Source: Brachyhypopomus gauderio
Lineage: Eukaryota; Chordata; Actinopteri; Gymnotiformes; Hypopomidae
Assembly: GCF_052324685.1 (NCBI RefSeq)
Contig: NC_135228.1
Location: 10,023,386-10,087,385, forward strand
Direction of reading: 5' to 3'
DNA length: 64,000 nt
The position numbers and the translations under genes were made by a program. This document shows, one piece after another, positions 32,140-42,388 of this stretch (within the stretch, counting starts at the first letter, position 1; the number at the start of each line of letters is the position of its first letter). The notes below the pieces were generated by a model, which saw nothing but the letters and a program-made list of their open reading frames with translations, ran no database searches and was not told the origin of the DNA.

Positions 32140-34144
32140 GAATGACTCACCATTTTCGGACACAGCGCGAGAGTCTGACGTTAGTTCTACGGTTGTGGAG
32201 GGAGAAATACATAACGCTCTTTTGGTAGCCACTCCGTTGAAGGACTCGAGCCCGGACGTATTGTATCAGGGTAAGACCGACTTAGTTGATGAGAAAATGT
32301 CTTTTACAGACCGATTAGACGCATTGCAGTCGGAATTATTAATATTAGATCCTCTGGGTAAACCTGTCGTGCTTCCCTCAGTAATGGCATGCCCCAGTAT
32401 CTTTAGCGGCGAGAGCGGTCAGATTAACGTCTTTATAATGCAATGCGAGATCTATTTGCAAAATTTGACGTGTCCGAGACCGCCGGATGACGTTCTTGTC
32501 CTTTTTGTGAGGTCATTTCTGAGAGGAGAGGCTCGAGACTGGGCGGATATCGTTTTAGCCAATCGAGGAAAGGAGGCGTTGACGGTAGATGGGTTCTTTC
32601 GGTTTCTGAAAGACCGGTTTTTGGGTGCGGGATCTGTGCCAGCTGTCCGTGGTGAAGGGATAAAACCCAGGGCAGTCCCTTGTACACCTTTGCCCCTAAA
32701 GGAGAGGAGAAGAGAAAGTAGCCTCATGTGTTGCCGAAAGTCTTTCCAGTCTAAGGGTGATGACCCGATCCAGTACGTAGGGTGGAGACGAGGGTTATGC
32801 AGCCCTACTCCAACCGCTCCCCCTATTCCCCTGTCTGATTCCAAAGACTTTCCTTTGGCAAGTAAACCTAGTTCCAAGGCTGCCTTACTGCCTGATCAGC
32901 TAGACTCTGTGATGGCTCTGTTGACCATGGAACCGGTCTCCGGGACTTCTTCGTCTTCCGCGCTTGTAGGCGCTTCCTCGTCTGTTACTTCCTCCAGTGT
33001 CTCCCCGTTGGCCAACTCACCCACGTCTCCCGTGACCCACGGCGGGTCTTCCACGTCTCCCGTGACCCACGGCGGGTCTTCCACGTCTCCCGTGACCCAC
33101 GGCGGGTCTTCCACGTCTCCCGTGACCCACGGCGGGTCTTCCACGTCTCCTGTGACTCATGGCCGGTCTTCCACTTCTCCTGTGACCCATGGCGGGTTTT
33201 CCACGTCTCCTGTGACCCTGAAGGCAGCTGCTACTGCCGCGCTCTCCAGCGTCACCCCGGCTGCCGCGCTCTCCAGCGTCACCCCGGCTGCCGCGCTCTC
33301 CAGCGTCACCCCGGCTGCCGCGCTCTCCAGCGTCACCCCGGCTGCCGCGCTCTCCAGCGTCACCCCGGCTGCCGCTGTCGCCACGCCGGCCCCGAGTGGC
33401 TCCTGGTCTACCTCTATACCTGCCTCGGACCTTCAGCCTGTTGGTGAGTCGGAGGCTCATCAGGGACCGGAGTCTCTTCCTGAGGCCTGTTTGGGACCCG
33501 TTCCAGCTTCTCATGTCTGTGTGGGACCTGCAGGGACTGCTTTGCCTGCCTGTGCACCTGACCTTCGGACTGGTTTTGTTTCTCCGAATACCTGTTCTTT
33601 GATCTTGCCCACGTTGCCTATGTTACCGTGTTCTATTCCTGGGTTTTTGTTGGTTCCAGTTGTTGTTTATGAGTATGTAAAAGTTCAAGTGTCAGTACCT
33701 GTGGTTGTGTTTGGTTCTGTAATTTGTGTCCCCGTTCCTATGTCAGTTCCTCATATTGTTACTCGGTTTGTTCCTGTCCATGTTTCTGTTATTTTTGAAA
33801 TTATTGTCTCTGTTTTTTCTTCATCTGTTCATGATTGTTCTTCCGTGTCTAAGTCTGCATCGGCCCAGTCCCCTGAGGTTTTGGATCCTGTGTGCTCTAC
33901 CTGTCCCCTTTGGTCTGGTTCTAGTTCGGGTTTGTCCAGCCCTTTGTCAGGTTCTGTTCCCCAACCTGATCCAACTTCTCACACGGTGTTTCCGTCGGTT
34001 GTCGGTCCCCCTAGCTCTGTCCCTGTCCAGTCCCCTAAGGCTGAATCTCGGTTCGTACGTCCTGTGTCGTGGTTTCTTCCTTTGGCTGACTCTTCTGGTT
34101 TTGGTTCTGTCTGCCCTCCATTTTTCTCTGGTTGTTGCCCTTAG
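32018..34144 (+). CDS. Gag-like protein of the LTR retrotransposon
   Basis: ATG at 32018 (MPRRSRVIRANLSRRQEE, basic N-terminus) gives a 708-codon frame to the stop at 34142-34144. Residues about 125-215 hold a Ty3/gypsy-type Gag capsid-like stretch: PSIFSGESGQINVFIMQCE, FVRSFLRGEARDWADIV and FFRFLKDRFLG. Then come seven copies of a 10-residue TSPVTHGGSS unit (33020-33225) and five of a 9-residue ALSSVTPAA unit (33236-33370). The C-terminal third is Val/Ser/Pro-rich low complexity and may or may not be translated. No CCHC knuckle or protease motif is visible. There is no frame break. A longer frame upstream of 32018 lies in the LTR and uses non-ATG starts. Confidence 0.75.
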   Translation: MPRRSRVIRANLSRRQEETPPPTNKSDSQHLCPSPSSCMLQNDSPFSDTARESDVSSTVVEGEIHNALLVATPLKDSSPDVLYQGKTDLVDEKMSFTDRLDALQSELLILDPLGKPVVLPSVMACPSIFSGESGQINVFIMQCEIYLQNLTCPRPPDDVLVLFVRSFLRGEARDWADIVLANRGKEALTVDGFFRFLKDRFLGAGSVPAVRGEGIKPRAVPCTPLPLKERRRESSLMCCRKSFQSKGDDPIQYVGWRRGLCSPTPTAPPIPLSDSKDFPLASKPSSKAALLPDQLDSVMALLTMEPVSGTSSSSALVGASSSVTSSSVSPLANSPTSPVTHGGSSTSPVTHGGSSTSPVTHGGSSTSPVTHGGSSTSPVTHGRSSTSPVTHGGFSTSPVTLKAAATAALSSVTPAAALSSVTPAAALSSVTPAAALSSVTPAAALSSVTPAAAVATPAPSGSWSTSIPASDLQPVGESEAHQGPESLPEACLGPVPASHVCVGPAGTALPACAPDLRTGFVSPNTCSLILPTLPMLPCSIPGFLLVPVVVYEYVKVQVSVPVVVFGSVICVPVPMSVPHIVTRFVPVHVSVIFEIIVSVFSSSVHDCSSVSKSASAQSPEVLDPVCSTCPLWSGSSSGLSSPLSGSVPQPDPTSHTVFPSVVGPPSSVPVQSPKAESRFVRPVSWFLPLADSSGFGSVCPPFFSGCCP
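33023..33225 (+). repeat. 30-bp minisatellite inside gag
   Basis: About seven 30-bp units of TCTCCCGTGACCCACGGCGG type. The first four are identical and the last three diverged. It keeps frame and encodes the TSPVTHGG(S)S repeat. Confidence 0.95.
33236..33371 (+). repeat. 27-bp minisatellite inside gag
   Basis: Five nearly identical 27-bp units (GCGCTCTCCAGCGTCACCCC plus GGCTGCC), in frame, encoding ALSSVTPAA. Confidence 0.95.
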
Positions 34145-34321
34145 TGGTTTGAGGTGTGTTGGGTTTGTTTTGGTGTTGGCGGCCTGTTTTGTGCCTGCCT
34201 TGGTTTAGTGTAATTGGTCTTCGGTGGTTCGATGTCTGGATGTACCCCGGCCCCTGCTTTGTTCTCTGGGGGGGGGCGTTTTCTTGCGTGCCCCAGTGTG
34301 GCACGCTTTTGTGGGGGGTAC

Positions 34322-35089
34322 TGTAACGTTTGCTCCGCCCCAACCTGGGTGAGATCTGTTTTCCTTAGTTTTGATTTTAGTTGCATCTCCACAGTGTTCT
34401 TCTGTCACGCCCCCTGATCCTACCGCCCATTATTAGTCAATCAGCTGTTTACGTTTAATGTCCTGATTTGTTTGGTTTATATTCCCGTGTGCCCAGTCCT
34501 TCCTTGTGAGTCATTCTGGTGTGTACTGTTGCTAGTGTTCGTATGTTCTGTTCCCCGTGTTTTGATATTTGGACCTGTCCTTGGTATTTAAACTGTGAAT
34601 ATTGCGTGTTCAGTGTTTGGTTGATAGTATCAGGTTTGTTTTGTGTTGCTTTATAGATTGTCCCATGTTGGGTGTTATGATCATTCTTGAGTTCGCTCGT
34701 TATGGTCCTTCGAGTGTTAGTCAGTACGGTTAATCTCTTTTGTAAGGTCTATTTGGCAGTGTTTCGGTTTATTGTATATTTCATCTAGAGTGTGTTTTGT
34801 TTGTCTGTTGGTTGTATAAGAACTTGTTCGTCATATGTGTATTTTCTGCTGTGCCTGAGAGGTGTTACCTGATTAATCTGTGTACTAGTATACACGCTAA
34901 GAGTTTTACTGTTACATTCACAGAGTTTCGGTGTCTGAAAGCTCTGAGTGTTTATGTGAATGTAATGCCTCGCCGTTCAAGAGTGATTCGAGCCAATCTA
35001 AGTAGGAGACAGGAGGAAACTCCCCCTCCTACTAATAAATCTGACTCTCAGCAGCATTTGTGTCCTTCTCCTAGTTCTTGCATGTTACA
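34322..35089 (+). repeat. 3' LTR
   Basis: 768 bp. Differs from the 5' LTR by an extra CAG near 35053 and scattered substitutions. It carries a second, truncated copy of the Gag N-terminal codons, which read on into the interrupted LINE ORF. Confidence 0.93.
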
Positions 35090-35232
35090 AGTTCCAAAAA
35101 TTAACAAGGTAACAGCAGGGGGAAGAGCCTTTTCTTGTAAGGCCCCCCAGCTTTGGAATGATCTTCCTAAATGCGTCCGGGACTCTGACACAGTAACAAT
35201 CTTTAAGTCTAGGTTGAAAACCCACTTATTTA

Positions 35233-35638
35233 CACTGTAAAAATTTTTTTGTAAATTCTACAGTAAATTACTGGCAAAAAAGTTGCCAATAAAAGACTGT
35301 AAAATAACAGTAATGTTCTGCTGACAAAAATTACAAAATATTACTATTATAATAATGGGAATTTACTGTAAGTAAAGAACGGACTATTACCACTTATTTA
35401 CAGCAAAGTTTATCCACAATAAATACGTTATAATACTGTAATTGGTCTTTACAATAATCAGCTGTAATTCTAATAATTACAGTAGATACTTGGCAACTCG
35501 AGTTGCCAATAAAGTACTGTAATGTTTTACTGATATATTACTGTAAAAATTACAATTAGCTAAAGTTTTCTAATTGATTTAAAGATCTGGTGTGACTGTA
35601 TATTTTGACATATACAGTAACGGTTTTTGTAAACAGTG
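35233..35638. mobile_element. Mariner-type MITE (TA target)
   Basis: The termini CACTGTAAAAA and TTTTTGTAAACAGTG bound 406 bp, flanked by TA at 35231-35232 and 35639-35640. The interior is rich in TTACAGTAA/TACTGTAA motifs, a common fish MITE composition. It truncates the LINE ORF2 C-terminus. Confidence 0.75.
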
Positions 35639-35700
35639 TATATATATATACTTATATATAAGTTTTTTATGCATGCACTGAGCAAATATTACTAAATCTG

Positions 35701-36628
35701 TTACAAGTCCCAAGCATGAGACCCGTATGGCAGATTATTTTCCTGAAAAACAGGGTTAAAAAGGATGACAACAGACAACACGGCTTGTTTCACGAACGCC
35801 TCTCTGGTCTCTTTATTTAAAAATGTTCTCTCAATAAATTCATTTTCTGGGTTTAGTCCCAGTACAAACTTCCATTCAGTTTGAAACAAACATAAAATCA
35901 CAAATCCAGACACATTTATCAAACAAACACAACGATAACTGTAGCTTTCCTGATACCTTAGCTCTTATTCGTTACACTACGCTGAATGTATGCCTACCTG
36001 AGTTGTACCATCGTCTCATTTTAGGCACGTCGGGTTTCCAAAACGTTACAGCATCATCAACTCACATTTTGAATGAGAAAATATTACTAGTCGCACACAG
36101 AGTATTACACAGAGTATTTCATATACTAAGTAAATGACTGACACTTGGATATTGCTGACTGAATATCCGTTACATAGGTGCTCGAGACCAAAAACAAGAG
36201 AAGCTCACAGCGCTTAACTGAACTCAGTGGAGAGCGGATAGCGATATGCTAAGTAGCGTTACCTCATCGAATAGCAAAAATAGCTAGTCTTGCTCACATC
36301 CCAAATCATTACCAGCATTTAACATTCAGAAACTTATCCAACTATCAATTTAACAGTAATAAGAAAAAAACAAAATACATACATACAAAGTGACGACCGC
36401 CATTTCACCACTCTCGATATGTACATCGGCATTTTTAACTAAGTAATTCGCCTCTACTCAATGCACCAACCAACATAAATGTATAAATATGTACCATAGT
36501 GTCATAGTAAACGTATTTAAATGATTTTCATGTATAATTTCATACAGTGCTTACCTGAAAAACAGGGTTAAAAAGGATGACAACAGACAATACTGCTTGT
36601 TTCACGAACACCTCTCTGGTCTGAGAGG
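35701..36628 (-). other. Duplicated exon-like segment of unknown gene
   Basis: Two minus-strand segments encode nearly the same peptide, REAFVKQAVLSVVILFNPVF (about 35810-35741) and REVFVKQAVLSVVILFNPVF (about 36620-36553). The right copy is bounded by a pyrimidine-rich CTTTCCTCTCAG acceptor and a CAG/GTAAGC donor, as a real exon would be. The left copy reads through to a stop at 35701 (ENNLPYGSHAWDL). I do not recognise the protein. It may belong to an old tandemly duplicated host gene or a DNA transposon. Confidence 0.45.
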
Positions 36629-36918
36629 AAAGTTCGAGAAAGTTCCGTAGATTACCGCAGCACAGTCAGCGCTTAACTGCCCCGTACTGGTAGCACCTCA
36701 GAAAAACAGGAATACCTACTTTCTTATTTAAAGGCTTGGAATTAAAGTGCATTAAGAAGAGGATCACAATGGCAAAATCAACTGCATTAAACCAAACACA
36801 TCAAATGAAACCAAGTAAACATATAAACACAAATGTGACCAAACTTTGTGAGTGTCACACTCTCCCACACAAAGTAGAATGACTCCTGGCATTACAAACA
36901 TGTTCATGTTATACCTCA
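36629..36918. other. Stretch with no recognisable feature
   Basis: Ordinary AT-rich sequence between the duplicated exon and the chimeric retroelement. No LTR could be matched here to any sequence upstream of the envelope region. Confidence 0.35.
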
Positions 36919-37536
36919 TTAATAAGCCTTCTTTTTTTTTTTTTTTTTTTTTTTTAAACATACTAACATCGGTACTGGTTCAAATGAAGATGTAGTGTAG
37001 TAAAATGTTGGATATGTATGTGGGATGTAATAGCGGGGAATGCTCCAAATTGGTGTATTCGCAGCTTCAAAGGTTCCTATTGTGTTTAAAGAAGTGTATG
37101 GCCTGAATTCTGGCTGACCTAAATTGGGATAAGTAAATCTCTGAACTGGCCTCCTCTCTCGCGTAGACCTCCGGCCCAACTGAGACTGACTGTTAGTATT
37201 AGGGGTCATTGTAGGCCTGAGAAAGTCATAACCCAAGGTAGGGTCAACCTCGGGATCCGGCTCACCTCTTGCCGTGATCAAGTTTGGATCATCCTCTAGG
37301 TTTCCCACTTCACTTCTTTGATCAGCGTCATCGCTTTCACTTCTCATTTCAGGTATGATCTCCTGAGTAAATTCTCTTTCCGGTTCCTCATAGGCAGGAC
37401 TTCTATAGGTAAATTCTGGTTCTCGTGTCCCTTCTCTAACAGGTGTCTGTTGAACCAGGCCTCTTGACTGAGTGCAAGTAGGTATGTGCCTAGTCTGATT
37501 GCCCCTGGTAGGTATTCTTCCAGATTCTCCTTGCAA
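36919..37536 (-). pseudogene. C-terminal tail of gypsy pol
   Basis: Acidic, Arg/Pro-rich low-complexity reading with RRSTRERRPVQRFTYPN near 37160, a form of tail seen after the integrase in fish gypsy elements. It is offset by one frame from the integrase ORF, which breaks between 37536 and 37490. It ends in an encoded Lys run from a homopolymer (36929-36957). Confidence 0.6.
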
Positions 37537-38890
37537 CCTCCCCCCTTAGCACTCTCAACCAATATGTAGGCGCCTCCTCCCCACTTTCACTGCTCAAGGC
37601 CTGTTCTTCAGTAATCTCTGGTTTTTCCTGTCTGTGTCTCTTCTCTCTTTGAATCTGTGTTTTGGGAATCACTGGTAAGTCTGTGGGCAAGTCATTGACT
37701 AGGTGCAGCAGATTTCGGTGTAGAACACGTGACTTTTTCTCATCGTTTTCTGGTGTTACTTTGTATACAGGACTGTCATTCATTTGTTGTTTTACAACAT
37801 GTACTGTCTTTTCCCAGTACGATCTTAACTTTCCAGGTCCACCTCTCTCACTCAGATTCCGTACCAACACACGGTCACCCGGTTGTAAGTGCACTCCCTT
37901 CTGATATCGGTCATAATACTTTTTACCTCGCGCGCTGGATCGTTTTCCATTCTCAAATGCGATACGGTAGGCCTCAGTCATTCTTTCCTTCCATTTCTCA
38001 GCGTAACTACTTGGGGCCCGAGCCTCTTCCTCAACCGCCAGACGAAACAGAATATCGACTGGGAGTCGTGGGTGTCTCCCAAACAAAAGGAAGAAGGGTG
38101 AGTATCCAGTCGCCTCATGCCGCGTACAGTTGTAAGCGTGTACGATTTGAGGTAGATGTTCTCTCCAACGACACTTCTCTTTTTCCTCTAGAGTTCTCAA
38201 CATTTGCAAGAGTGTTCTGTTAAATCTCTCTGCAGGGTTGCCCTGTGGATGATAAAGGGTTGTTCTTGAGTGTCCTACTCCTGTCGATCTTTGTAGTGTT
38301 CGAAATAGCTCATTTTCGAACTCGCGACCTTGGTCATGGTGTAACTTTGCTGGAAATCCAAATCGAGGGATGAAATCATTAAACATTCTTTCAGCAGCTG
38401 TTCTCGCCGACTTATCCTTGGTTGCATACACTTGTGCAAACCGTGTAAAGTGGTCCACAATTACGAGTATATACTCATAACCACCCTTACTCGGCTCCAA
38501 GTGGAGAAAATCAATGGACACCAATTCAAGGGGTGCGTGGCTGACAACACTGCCCATTGCTGCTCTTACATGTGTGACCGGTTTCTTTTGTTTTATGCAG
38601 GGGCATAGCCTCGTCACATATGTCTCTATTTCTTTTTTCATGAAGGGCCAATAAAAGTGTTCTCTGGCCAGATTGAGGACTCTCTCTGTGCCAACATGTC
38701 CCATATCATCATGCAGGTGTTTTAGGACCATCTGTTTGTATTTAGCTGGAAGCACAAACTGGCGTCGATGTCTGGTCTTGCGGTATAGAAGACCACCGTC
38801 AATACACAGTTTATTCCACTCGTGCATTAGCCGCTTAGCTTCAACACAAAGTTCCTGTCTCCGATCGTGAGGTGAGTCAGCGGTACACAT
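37490..38890 (-). pseudogene. Gypsy integrase
   Basis: The HHCC zinc domain appears as HDDMGHVG and CPCIKQKK (about 38780-38590). The catalytic core has D in IDFLHLEPS (near 38505), D in HHDQGREFE (near 38330) and E in NPAERFNR (near 38230). A GPY/F-like basic C-terminus ([19 protein letters not shown]) follows. Continuous for 466 codons. A frame change separates it from RNase H near 38850. It inserts element cDNA into the host genome in the family. Confidence 0.88.
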
Positions 38891-39627
38891 GTTTCCTTCA
38901 GCTTCAACACTGTGCCGATAACAGGGTCTGACCTCTGGGCTTTGATTAGTTCATTCTGACTGACTGCCGATATTGGTTCCATACCACTCTGTGCGGCTGT
39001 ATCTTCGGCAGACAGGGTAAGCATGGCAATCCATGCAACATCTCGGTCCTTTGCCACATTGCTGCCGTCCCATACTGCAGTGACTGTTTCAGTTGTCAGT
39101 TCCTCTGTACACTCTGTGACATACGTGTCCATATCAAGTGGACAGCGAGATAACGTGTCTGCGTCCACATTTACTTTGCCAGGTCGATATTTGATGTTGA
39201 ATCGAAAATCAGACAGTTCACCAATCCATCGGTGGCCAACAGCGTTCAACTTTGCTGTACTGAGGACATAAGTTAAGGGATTATTGTCAGTATATACAGT
39301 GAAATGTGGGGCATAGAATAGGTAGTCCCTGAACTTATCTGAGATGGCCCACTTCAAGGCTAGAAACTCAAGCTTGCCTGAATGGAGCCTGTAGTTTCGT
39401 TCAGATTGAGTGAGGGTTCTTGAACCATACCCAACAACTCTCATCGTTCCATTCTGACGCTGATAAAGAACTGCTCCCAGCCCCTTTTCTGAAGCATCGG
39501 TGTGGAGTGTAAAGGGTAGGTTAAAGTTCGGGTAGGCAAGCACTGGTGGGTTGGCTAATATGTCAATCAATCTGTTCACAATTGGCTGATGTTCCTTCGT
39601 CCACTGTATTGGGGTCCGTGAGGGCAA
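38827..39627 (-). pseudogene. Gypsy RNase H and connection
   Basis: The RNase H signature FTLHTDASEKGLGAVLYQ lies near 39500, with KLEFLALKWAI and YTDNNPLTYVL further on. The gypsy tether RWIGELSDFRFNIKYRPGK then runs to the integrase. The frame differs from the RT. The break coincides with an A-run (T8 at about 39637-39644), a likely slippage indel. Confidence 0.85.
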
Positions 39628-39641
39628 CTGGGCACTTTTTT

Positions 39642-40578
39642 TTACTCCTTCTTAGACTGGCTTTGCTGCATCTCCCCACTCACATTCTTCGTCTGCAACA
39701 GCTGATACACAAGCCTCGCAATACGGGAAAAATCTTGTATGTATGATCGATAGTAGCTTAGAAAACCAAGGAGTCTGCGGACGTCGCCAATTGTACTGGG
39801 TATCTTATCTCGCAGTGTAGTAACAGCTTCTATGTCTCTGGGGTCGATGCGAACTCCCTGAGCTGAGACCAGTCGTCCGACATATCTGACTTCCTGCTTG
39901 AATAACTCACACTTAGTGGGCCTAAGCTTTACACCATGAAGTTGTAGAGTCTTCAATACTTTCCGCAAGACTTCGACATGGCCTTCAAATGTCTGGGCAT
40001 AACAAAGAACGTCATCCAAGTAAGGAATGCAACACTCATCCCGGAGAGTGTCAAGCATTCCTTCCATACTCCTTTGAAAGGCCGCTGGCGCATTAGTCAG
40101 CCCAAATGGAATACGCACCCACTCATACAGGCCCCACGGCGTGATGAAGGCTGTCAGATGGCGCGACCCCTCTGCCACAAATCCCTGATGGTACGCCTTT
40201 CCCTGGTCCAAGATTGAGAACCACGAATAGCCTCCAAGGGTATCAAGGAGATCTTGGATCCGTGGGAGTGGATGTCTGTCAGGCACAGTTTTCTGGTTCA
40301 AAAGTCGATAATCCACGCACAGTCTGAGTGCGCCATCCTTCTTCCTCACACACACAACAGGTGCGGAGTACGGGGACTTGGATTTCACTATCCAACCTCG
40401 GGCTAGCAGATCTTGGACATATTGTTTCACTTCTTGATACAGGGGTTTTGGAATGTACGTGTATGGACGCTGAACGGGAATGTCATCCTTTAATGTGATG
40501 GACAGCTGTAAACTAGGAATACACCCCATATCGTCATCATCACAAGCAAAAGCAAGAGAAAAAAGGTGTCCTTTTCAT
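39642..40578 (-). pseudogene. Gypsy reverse transcriptase
   Basis: Motifs run in order: [46 protein letters not shown], and the catalytic [11 protein letters not shown] near 40015. [13 protein letters not shown] and the thumb [12 protein letters not shown] follow. The upstream frame reads into [10 protein letters not shown] near 40530, where the protease frame ends, so sequence is lost or shifted at that joint. Confidence 0.9.
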
Positions 40579-42388
40579 GACAGACTTCAATTAATCCTTC
40601 GCCAATATTCACCTTCTCCAATCGTTCACTCTCTTGATCTGTCTCAAACAGCACGACTGATCCAGAGGACTGAAAGGTATCCGGTAGTTTACATTTCACA
40701 CGAGCTACTTGGCCTGCCTGAATGACAACATCCTGTGGACCCAGCTTCACAAGAGCAGTATCTAACCTGTTGACTTTCTGTGTTTGTACAAAATTTACAA
40801 TTGCACTAGCTTTGTCATCTTCAATTCCCATTGCTCCACTCAGTAGCGTAGCAATTACAGACAGAATCTTTGCCCCGTTCTGTTGCCCCTTTATCAATTG
40901 TTCTATTACATTGAATCCAAGAATTGGTCACTCCAGTTGCATACTTCCAACTAAAAACGGGACCTGTATTGACAAATTTGGGTCACTATTACCAGGCAAA
41001 TTCACAATGACTTCAACCCAACCTTCAAAGGGAACTACATCACCATTTACCGCTAGTACATTGAGGGGTTTGGTGCCCACAAGTTCACTGAGTGGTCGTA
41101 CTGAATGATCAGGCAAATATATCTCCCTCCAACTGTGGTCCAAAATGCTCACTTGTGCACCAGTATCGAGCAGGACAGTTGTGGCATACCCATTCATGTA
41201 ACACTTAAGCAGGCACTTGCTACCCACCAGCTCAGCGACCTTATCATTTGCAGGTTGGCCCATGCTAGATTCAGGTTGGCAAGCAGTGTAGTTGGTACTG
41301 GCATTGTTGAGGTTTGGATGGTTTGACTGGTTCTCTGTCTGTCGCTGGGGGCCTCTTTGGTTCGGCCTCTGGTGGCTTTCTCCTTGAGCCTGTCTTTTTA
41401 AACACCCTACTGCCCTATGCCCCTCTTCACCACAGGCAAAACAGTGACTGCAGACAGTGATACCCTGTTCTGTACATCTCGCACACCGGTAACCTCTCAC
41501 TGGGGGTTGACGCACTACCCTACCAGATGTACATCTACAAAGGGGCTCTGCATCTCTGGTTTGCTTCATCGTTTCAATAGCATTTGTCAGAGCTTCCACT
41601 TGAACACTGAGCTCTTCAACTGTTTTTCTCGAATTTTTGGCTGTTGTACCAGCATTTCCCACCATGTTATCCTTTGTAGTAGACTGGAGCTGGGCACTGC
41701 GAGCTATGGTCACTCTCTGACGCGAAGAGTGTCCCAATCTACGCTGCCGCTCACTCTCATCACTCATCACTCTGATTATGTGCCTCAGCAACGTCTCATC
41801 AGATACAGTCGGATCAGTCAACAGAGGCTTTAGTTCACTCCTTACATCACTGTATTTGGGGGCTATTCCCTGGTAAATAGTGCGAAGAAACACATTTTGA
41901 ATGTTCTGTGAGTCGTATCCGATGTCGGTATTAAACTGTCTGGACGCGAACATCACCTTTTGCTTCAAGCCAATCAATCTATATAAGTACTGCTGAGGTG
42001 TCTCGTGTTCATATTGCCTGGTGCTCATAAGTTCTTGAAAAAGTTCAGTACTGCTCTTTTCACCCATGTGAGACTGAAGAAAACTTTTCATTTCCGCCAC
42101 GGTCAAATCTGCCTTATTGATAAGCATGTCTTTGAACTGCCCAGGTTTTATTATACGTAGCACACCCTGAATAATCTCACCTTCAGTATGGTTAGCTTTA
42201 ATGCCCTCATCAACCTGCTTGGACAAGCTACTATAACTGATATCAGAGGTGGTATCACCTATCTGACCTCCATTAACTTTGAACTCTCTACGTTGCAGGG
42301 TTGTAAGATCTCTAAAAGAAACTAATGCCTCAGGCTCATGTATTGTTGAGGGGTCACTGATGAGGATAGGTGGTGCAATACGAGGTCA
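40490..42388 (-). pseudogene. Gypsy Gag (capsid, CCHC knuckle) and protease
   Basis: A Ty3/gypsy Gag core begins after the TGA at 42388-42386 (FKVNGGQIGDTTSDISYS, then GVLRIIKPGQFKDML and ETPQQYLYRLIGLKQKV). A canonical CX2CX4HX4C knuckle (CFACGEEGHRAVGC) lies near 41445-41404, preceded by two extra Cys pairs. The aspartic protease motif VLLDTGAQVSIL is near 41185-41150. A second in-frame TGA at 40930-40928 interrupts the protease region, which continues as PILGFNVIEQLI. Both TGA codons could come from CGA by CpG decay. Confidence 0.88.

Larger units (their letters stand above)
31375..35089 (+). mobile_element. Gag-only LTR retrotransposon with 5-bp TSD
   Basis: Two near-identical LTRs (31375-32139, 765 bp; 34322-35089, 768 bp; both TGTAAC...GTTACA) flank a 2.2-kb interior. 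The TSD AGTTC lies at 31370-31374 and 35090-35094 and splits the C-terminal LINE ORF cleanly. A purine-rich TGTGGGGGGTAC precedes the 3' LTR as a polypurine tract. The interior encodes only a Gag-like protein. No protease, RT or integrase was seen, so mobilisation must have been in trans. LTR identity is high (a 3-bp indel and a few substitutions), suggesting a recent insertion. Confidence 0.93.
19500..35232 (+). mobile_element. CR1/L2-like LINE split by multiple nested insertions
   Basis: One LINE copy is traceable in pieces: ORF1 at 19616-20035 and 23409-23615; ORF2 at 23662-25609, 27503-27657, 31021-31374 and 35095-35232. Junctions at the DNA element (TCTATA), hAT (GGCACAGT) and LTR element (AGTTC) rejoin the LINE reading frame when the insertion and one TSD are discounted. 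Between 27657 and 31021 about 100 codons of the LINE are missing. A TA-flanked MITE truncates the C-terminus at 35232. It is the oldest layer of this stack. Confidence 0.85.
23662..35240 (+). pseudogene. LINE ORF2 (endonuclease-RT), fragmented by insertions
   Basis: The endonuclease starts at ATG 23662 with LINIRSLNSKA, DIMCLTETWIQ, VYRPPGPYSDF, VGDFNVHFD and SDHYLVQF. After a frame break near 24459, the RT gives [40 protein letters not shown] (frame change near 25262) and GSILGPLLFTLYMLP up to 25609. After the h[13 protein letters not shown] (27523-27560) supplies the catalytic Asp pair. The C-terminal module (SRLDYCNSLLSG, LHWLPVKFRIDFK) lies at 31021-31374. It continues after the LTR element as INKVTAGGRAFSCKAPQLWN, ending at 35240 on a stop within the MITE terminus. 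Confidence 0.85.

Noticed and set aside
32433-33514. Antisense open frames opposite gag
   Set aside because: They mirror the minisatellites and gag coding strand and have no independent domain.
34797-35240. Fusion gene joining the Gag leader to a LINE C-terminus
   Set aside because: The open frame is produced by the 3' LTR reading into the interrupted LINE ORF. It is a junction by-product, not an evident gene.
36929-36957. Homopolymer at the end of gypsy pol as a poly(A) tail from retroposition
   Set aside because: No AATAAA shortly upstream and no matching TSD found near 46417-47100, so it is kept only as an encoded A run.
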